DNA from: Gammaproteobacteria bacterium
GTDB lineage: Bacteria; Pseudomonadota; Gammaproteobacteria; Eutrophobiales; Eutrophobiaceae
DNA length: 18,061 bases
NCBI GenBank assembly: GCA_015661095.1
Contig: JACVQI010000029.1
Coordinates: forward strand, 1 to 18,061
Reading direction: 5' to 3'
Shown here: piece after piece, positions 14,802 through 18,061 of the stretch
Numbering within the stretch: the stretch's first letter is position 1
Layout of the letters: each line of letters opens with the position of its first letter
Translations under genes and position numbers: made by a program
Notes under the pieces: generated by a model
What the model saw: only the letters and a program-made list of their open reading frames with translations
Told to the model about the DNA's origin: nothing
The model's database searches: none

Positions 14802-17041
14802 ATGTTAATGCCCATCCGGATTTTGGGACTTTGTGCCCTGCTGTTAGCCTTCACAGGATGTAATCGTTCCGAAACACCGCCAGCCGACGCCGCTACACCG
14901 CCGGCTGCGCCCACAACTACGCCCGCCACGGCGCCGCCACAAGCCGTGCAAACTGCCGCTGCCAATGTGACCCACGAGCGGCTGCTGAATGCGGCCAACG
15001 AACCGTCGCAATGGCTGTCCTATGGCGCCAACTATGAAGAGCAACGCTACAGCCGTTTGCAGCAGATTAATTCGGAAAACGTCAAAGACCTCGGTCTGGC
15101 CTGGTTTGCTGACTATGATTCCAACCTGTCGCAGAACAGCACACCGCTTTACATCGACGGGGTGATTTATGCCTCCACCCCATGGAGCTTTGTCTATGCC
15201 TATGATGCCAAAACGGGCCAACTACTCTGGAAATTCAATCCCAAGACTCCCCGCGAATGGGCCCGCAAGGTCTGCTGCGGTCTGGTAAATCGCGGTATCG
15301 CCGCCTGGAACGGTAAAATCTACGTCGGCACCTTTGACGCGAAACTGATAGCTATCGATGCCAAAACCGGCCAGGAAGTCTGGTCCACGTACACACTGGA
15401 CCAAGACAAGATTGACCTGCCGACCGAGCGCTATTCGATCACCATGGCGCCGCGCATCGCCCGGAGTTCGGCGTGCGCGGTTACATCAGCTCTTACGATA
15501 CCGAAACCGGCAATTTACTCTGGCGTTATTACACGGTGCCCGGCAATCCCGCCGACGGTTTTGAAAACGAACAGATGAAGGTGGCTGCCGAAACCTGGAG
15601 TGGTGAGTGGTGGAAACTCGGCGGCGGCGGTACAGTCTGGGACACGGCCGTTTATGATTCCGTGAATGACCTGGTGATATTCGGGACTGGTAATGGCACG
15701 CCCTGGAATCAGCAGTACCGTGATCCCGAGACTGGCGATAATCTGTTTCTTGCCTCCATTATGGCCGTAAAACTGGAAACAGGTGAATACGTATGGCATT
15801 ACCAGGCGACACCGGCGGAAACCTGGGACTATGATGCTGCCAGTCCGATGACTATCGCCGATATCACCTACGAGGGACAACAACACCGGGTGGTCATGCA
15901 ACCATCCAAAAACGGATTCCTCTACATGCTGGATGTCGCGAGCGGAGAACTGTTGCGCGCCGATCCATTCACGGAGGTAAACTGGGCCGACGGAGTGGAC
16001 ATGACAACAGGTCGACCGCGGACCCGGCCGGAGGCCCGCTATGAAGATGCATCCTTCAACCTCCTGCCAGGGGTGCAGGGCGCGCATGGCTGGCATCCGA
16101 ATGCCTACAACCCGGAGAACGGCCTGTTATACATAGCCACCCAGCATGCCTACTCGCCCATGGTAGAAGACCCGAACTACGAGCCCAGCGATGTCGGTTT
16201 CAACCTTGGTATCAATTTTGGCGCCTCATTCACCTATTACCGGGACAACCCGAATGCACCCCGTGGATTCGAAGGTTTCGTGCAGGCCTGGGACCCGGTG
16301 GCGGGCAAACAGGTCTGGCGCAGCGAGAGCAACCAGGGGCCGACCGGCAGTGTACTTGCCACGGCCGGCGGTCTGATCTTCCAGGGCAGCGGTAGCGGCC
16401 AGGAATTTCGCGCCTTCGATGCCCAGACTGGCGCAAAGCTGTGGAGCATGCAGGCCCAGACTGCCGTCCTGGCTGGTCCGATCAGCTATGAGCTCGACGG
16501 CCAGCAATACATCGCCGTCAATGTCGGCGGCAACCAGCAAGGTGGCTATTATGCACCGAACTATTCGCGCCTGCTGGTGTTCGGCCTGAATGGCAAGGTA
16601 CAACTACCGCCGGTAAAGGAATACACCCCCCCACCCTTAGACCCGCCGCCAGCGACGGCTGCCGCCGAAGTGGTCGATGCGGGCAGAGGCCGTTATTCAC
16701 AATTCTGCGCGATTTGTCATGGCGAGGAAGGCCAGACCCGGGGTGGCGGCGCTTCCCCCGATCTGACCCGCAGCGCAATGCTGCACAGCCAGGAGGCCTT
16801 TGACACCGTCGTGTTGCAGGGCGCGTTGACGGAGCGTGGCATGGGTTCGTTTGCTGAAGCGCTGAAGCCCGAAGACACCCAGGCAATCCGTGCCTTTATC
16901 GTGGCCCGCGCCAATGAATTGAAAAACGCACCGCCACAACCGGCATTCGGGGCGCCACCTCCGGCCCAGCAGCAACAACAACGAAGTGAGCCGGCGCAGC
17001 AACAGAATGATGAGGTGCAACAACCCCATGTGGAGCAATAA
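14802..17041 (+). pseudogene. PQQ-dependent quinohaemoprotein alcohol dehydrogenase lipoprotein, interrupted by internal deletion with frameshift
   Basis: Periplasmic PQQ dehydrogenase of alcohols with a C-terminal haem c. The start at 14802 follows GAGAGG. Residues 1-20 are a lipoprotein signal ending LLAFTGC (Cys20), then an Ala/Pro/Thr linker. The propeller has tryptophan docking repeats (TGQLLWKF, TGNLLWRYY, TGEYVWHY), the vicinal Cys pair in KVCCGLVNRG (15273-15278), GTGNGTPWN with the metal-binding Asn (15692-15694), and the catalytic WDYDAASP (Asp-Tyr-Asp at 15827-15835). The cytochrome has CAICH (16706-16720) and a likely distal Met in ERGMGSF (16841). The C terminus is a Gln/Pro-rich tail. 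At 15461-15464 the frame changes: SITMAPRIA joins EFGVRGYIS with about 31 nt missing, the place of the usual KGKVIIGNGGA block. Restored, it would encode 756 residues. As written it gives a 258-residue truncated product. Assembly error and true pseudogene both remain possible. Confidence 0.9.
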
Positions 17042-17115
17042 CTGAACCTGATTAATTCCAGCGCTCTACCTGAACTAAGGCAAGCTTTACCGGCCAGGGA
17101 CTGGCCGTCGAGACA

Positions 17116-17281
17116 GGCGTGATAAGCGAGCCGACAAATCGTCAGGATTGACGATTTGCACGGACGGAGTCCGCCATGAAATGGCAAAGTACATGGAAGT
17201 ACTTTGTGAAAGGTGCAGCGATCGCCAGCCTCGCAGGGGAGCCGTATACAAGGAAGTATTAAGGCCGAGCGCTATCACGCC
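17116..17281 (+). repeat. First multibranch domain of the hairpin array
   Basis: GGCGTGATA at 17116-17124 is the exact reverse complement of TATCACGCC at 17273-17281. This 9-bp long-range helix would close a domain containing the hairpins at 17135-17158, 17161-17173, 17173-17185, 17185-17206 and 17246-17259. The 12-mer AAATCGTCAGGA at 17136-17147 recurs at 17308-17319 in the second domain. Confidence 0.55.
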
Positions 17282-17292
17282 AAATGCTTTTG

Positions 17293-17391
17293 GGCACTTT
17301 TGGCACAAAATCGTCAGGAACGGATTTTGAACGGCCGCAGGCCGGCCCGAAGGGTAAAATACAGGGATGTATTTTATAAAACAAAAGTGCC
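17293..17391 (+). repeat. Second multibranch domain of the hairpin array
   Basis: GGCACTTTTG at 17293-17302 is the exact reverse complement of CAAAAGTGCC at 17382-17391. This 10-bp helix would enclose the hairpins at 17306-17329, 17332-17344, 17346-17354 and 17355-17376. The closing arms resemble, from memory and unverified, the ACTTTTGG/CAAAAGT arms of dispersed intergenic repeats seen in other gammaproteobacteria. Confidence 0.6.
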
Positions 17392-17436
17392 TCGTCCATC
17401 AGCACGAAACTAGTGTTAAACGTAGTAACGAATCAG

Positions 17437-17460
17437 AAAACAGCCAATAATCTTCGGCTG
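17437..17460 (-). terminator. Probable rho-independent terminator of kup
   Basis: On the minus strand, 21 nt past the kup stop, the stem CAGCC/GGCTG (17441-17460) with a 10-nt loop is followed at once by TTTT (complement of 17437-17440) and then CTGATT. The stem is short, but the stem-then-T order and the position downstream of kup are right. On the + strand the same hairpin has no U-run. Confidence 0.45.
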
Positions 17461-17481
17461 GAACATGAGGAGAAACACGGC

Positions 17482-18061
17482 TTAAAGCTCGATCTGGGCG
17501 CCTAGTTCTACCACGCGGTTGGTGGGGATGTTGAAATAGGCCGTCGCGGAACCGGCATTGCGCTGCATACCGACGAAAATCTTTTCCCGCCACAGCGCCA
17601 TACCCGGTCGACTGGTGGCGATGAGGGTTTCGCGGCTGAGAAAAAAGGATGTATCGATCATCTTGAAAACCAAACCCTGCTTACCGCACAATTCCAGCGA
17701 GTAAGGAATATCCGGCTCGTCCTTAAATCCGTAATTCACAGTCACCTTGAAGAAATTGTTCCCGAGCGGCCGGACCTCGACACTCTCGCTGTCATCAATA
17801 TGAGGGACGTCATGGAAGACAACGGTTAGTATGACTACGCGCTCGTGCATGACCTTGTTGTGCTTGAGATTGTGCAACAGGGCGTGCGGGACGGCATCGC
17901 TGCTGCTGGAGAGAAACACCTCTGTACCCTCAATGCGCGGCGGGGGATGCACGCCGATATTTTCAATGAACGGCTGGAGCTTGATGGCAAGTTCGCTCAT
18001 GCGATCCGCCATGAGAGCGCGTCCCTGTTTCCAGGTGGAAAGCAGCGTGAAAACCACGATC
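17482..18061 (-). CDS. kup: Low-affinity potassium transporter Kup, C-terminal part only
   Basis: Kup is an inner-membrane K+/H+ symporter of about 620-630 residues. Only the last 190 or so are in the window; the gene runs off the right edge, so no start is given. The visible part has the end of the last membrane segment (VVFTLLSTWKQGRALM), then the cytoplasmic C-terminal domain: IEGTEVFLSSSSDAVPHALL, HNLKHNKVMHERVVILTVVF, VRPLGNNFFKVTVNYGFKDE, DTSFFLSRETLIATSRPGMA and the closing TAYFNIPTNRVVELGAQIEL. These blocks are diagnostic of the Kup/HAK family. No break is seen in the visible portion. It converges on the PQQ dehydrogenase gene across the hairpin-rich spacer. Confidence 0.93.
   Translation of the reverse strand, partial: IVVFTLLSTWKQGRALMADRMSELAIKLQPFIENIGVHPPPRIEGTEVFLSSSSDAVPHALLHNLKHNKVMHERVVILTVVFHDVPHIDDSESVEVRPLGNNFFKVTVNYGFKDEPDIPYSLELCGKQGLVFKMIDTSFFLSRETLIATSRPGMALWREKIFVGMQRNAGSATAYFNIPTNRVVELGAQIEL

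Larger units (their letters stand above)
17091..17391 (+). ncRNA. Array of GGA-loop hairpins, candidate CsrA/RsmA-binding structured RNA or dispersed repeat element
   Basis: About ten local inverted repeats follow one another. Listed as stem, loop and position: CGGCCAG, GGA, 17091-17107; CAAATCGTCA, GGAT, 17135-17158; CGGAC, GGA, 17161-17173; GCCAT, GAA, 17173-17185; CAAAGTAC, ATGGAA, 17185-17206; ATAC, AAGGAA, 17246-17259; CAAAATC, a loop containing CAGGA, 17306-17329; CGGCC, GCA, 17332-17344; CCC, GAA, 17346-17354; TAAAATACA, GGGA, 17355-17376. Most stems are perfect. GGA in a hairpin loop is the known CsrA/RsmA recognition element, and three loops fit or nearly fit RUACARGGAUGU. The GGA motifs are on the + strand, so a + transcript would be the sponge, either as 3' UTR of the PQQ gene or as its own RNA. 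No promoter or U-run terminator was found for the + strand, so the RNA call is an inference. Confidence 0.5.
17042..17481. other. Convergent intergenic region filled by a hairpin array
   Basis: These 440 bp lie between the 3' ends of the PQQ dehydrogenase gene and kup. I see no coding gene: open stretches inside 17148-17413 have no ribosome site and overlap the hairpins in conflicting frames. Bases 17091-17391 are occupied by the hairpin array described separately, and 17437-17460 by a likely kup terminator. 17042-17090 and 17392-17436 show nothing distinctive. Confidence 0.7.

Noticed and set aside
15473..17041. A separate gene starting with MRGYISSYD
   Set aside because: The apparent start is the internal GTG of EFGVRGYISSYD. 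There is no ribosome site, and the protein would lack a signal and the first propeller blades, so it is the downstream part of the broken PQQ gene.
17091..17391. CRISPR array as an explanation for the repeated structure
   Set aside because: There are no regular direct repeats with uniform spacers; each hairpin has its own stem sequence, spacing is irregular, and no cas gene is near.
17148..17413. Open frames of 60-66 codons in the kup/PQQ spacer
   Set aside because: They overlap the hairpin array in different frames, lack ribosome sites, and their sequence is what tandem inverted repeats would give by chance. No family is recognisable.

Overview
The window reads as a chromosomal segment of a gammaproteobacterium of medium GC (roughly half, by eye). 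Three conserved gammaproteobacterial neighbourhoods support this: rpoE divergent from nadB, an smc-zipA-ligA run, and cysZ divergent from that run. DksA and MetY also fit. The species cannot be named from the sequence. No rRNA, tRNA, CRISPR array, insertion sequence or phage gene was seen.

Layout. Bases 1-508 (-): the 5' part of an rpoE/algU-type sigma factor, cut by the window edge. 635-2195 (+): nadB, broken by an internal deletion of about 56 nt that shifts frame. 2196-2309: convergent spacer with hairpins. 8778 down to 2310 (-): smc, zipA and ligA (chromosome organisation, division, ligation), with a long inverted repeat between smc and zipA. 8963-10102 (+): queF and cysZ. 10179-10823 (+): dksA with a long histone-H1-like basic N-terminal tail and a good sigma70-type promoter. 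10885-11997 (-): DAHP synthase. 12104-14581 (+): exported retropepsin-like protease, CoA-binding protein and MetY. 14802-17041 (+): a PQQ quinohaemoprotein dehydrogenase lipoprotein, broken by an internal deletion of about 31 nt. 17482-18061 (-): the C-terminal end of a Kup potassium transporter, cut by the window edge.

Most of the window is housekeeping. Four things stand out. (1) The 440-bp convergent spacer at 17042-17481 holds about ten short hairpins, many with GGA in the loop. Several match the CsrA/RsmA binding consensus, and two groups are enclosed by 9-10 bp long-range helices. This looks like a structured RNA or repeat element with CsrB/RsmZ-like architecture. (2) The PQQ dehydrogenase carries Asp-Tyr-Asp at the catalytic site, the signature associated with lanthanide use, in an unusual lipoprotein plus cytochrome c architecture. 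(3) nadB and the PQQ gene each lack a short block of non-multiple-of-three length from a conserved active-site region; they are either true pseudogenes or share an assembly fault. (4) The DksA N-terminal tail is about 83 residues long, with 30 Lys and no acidic residue.

Functional links: CysZ (sulfate entry) and MetY (sulfide incorporation) are both sulfur-assimilation steps, but they are not adjacent and no shared control is visible. Smc, ZipA and LigA form a cell-cycle cluster, probably co-transcribed from the AT-rich spacer they share with queF.
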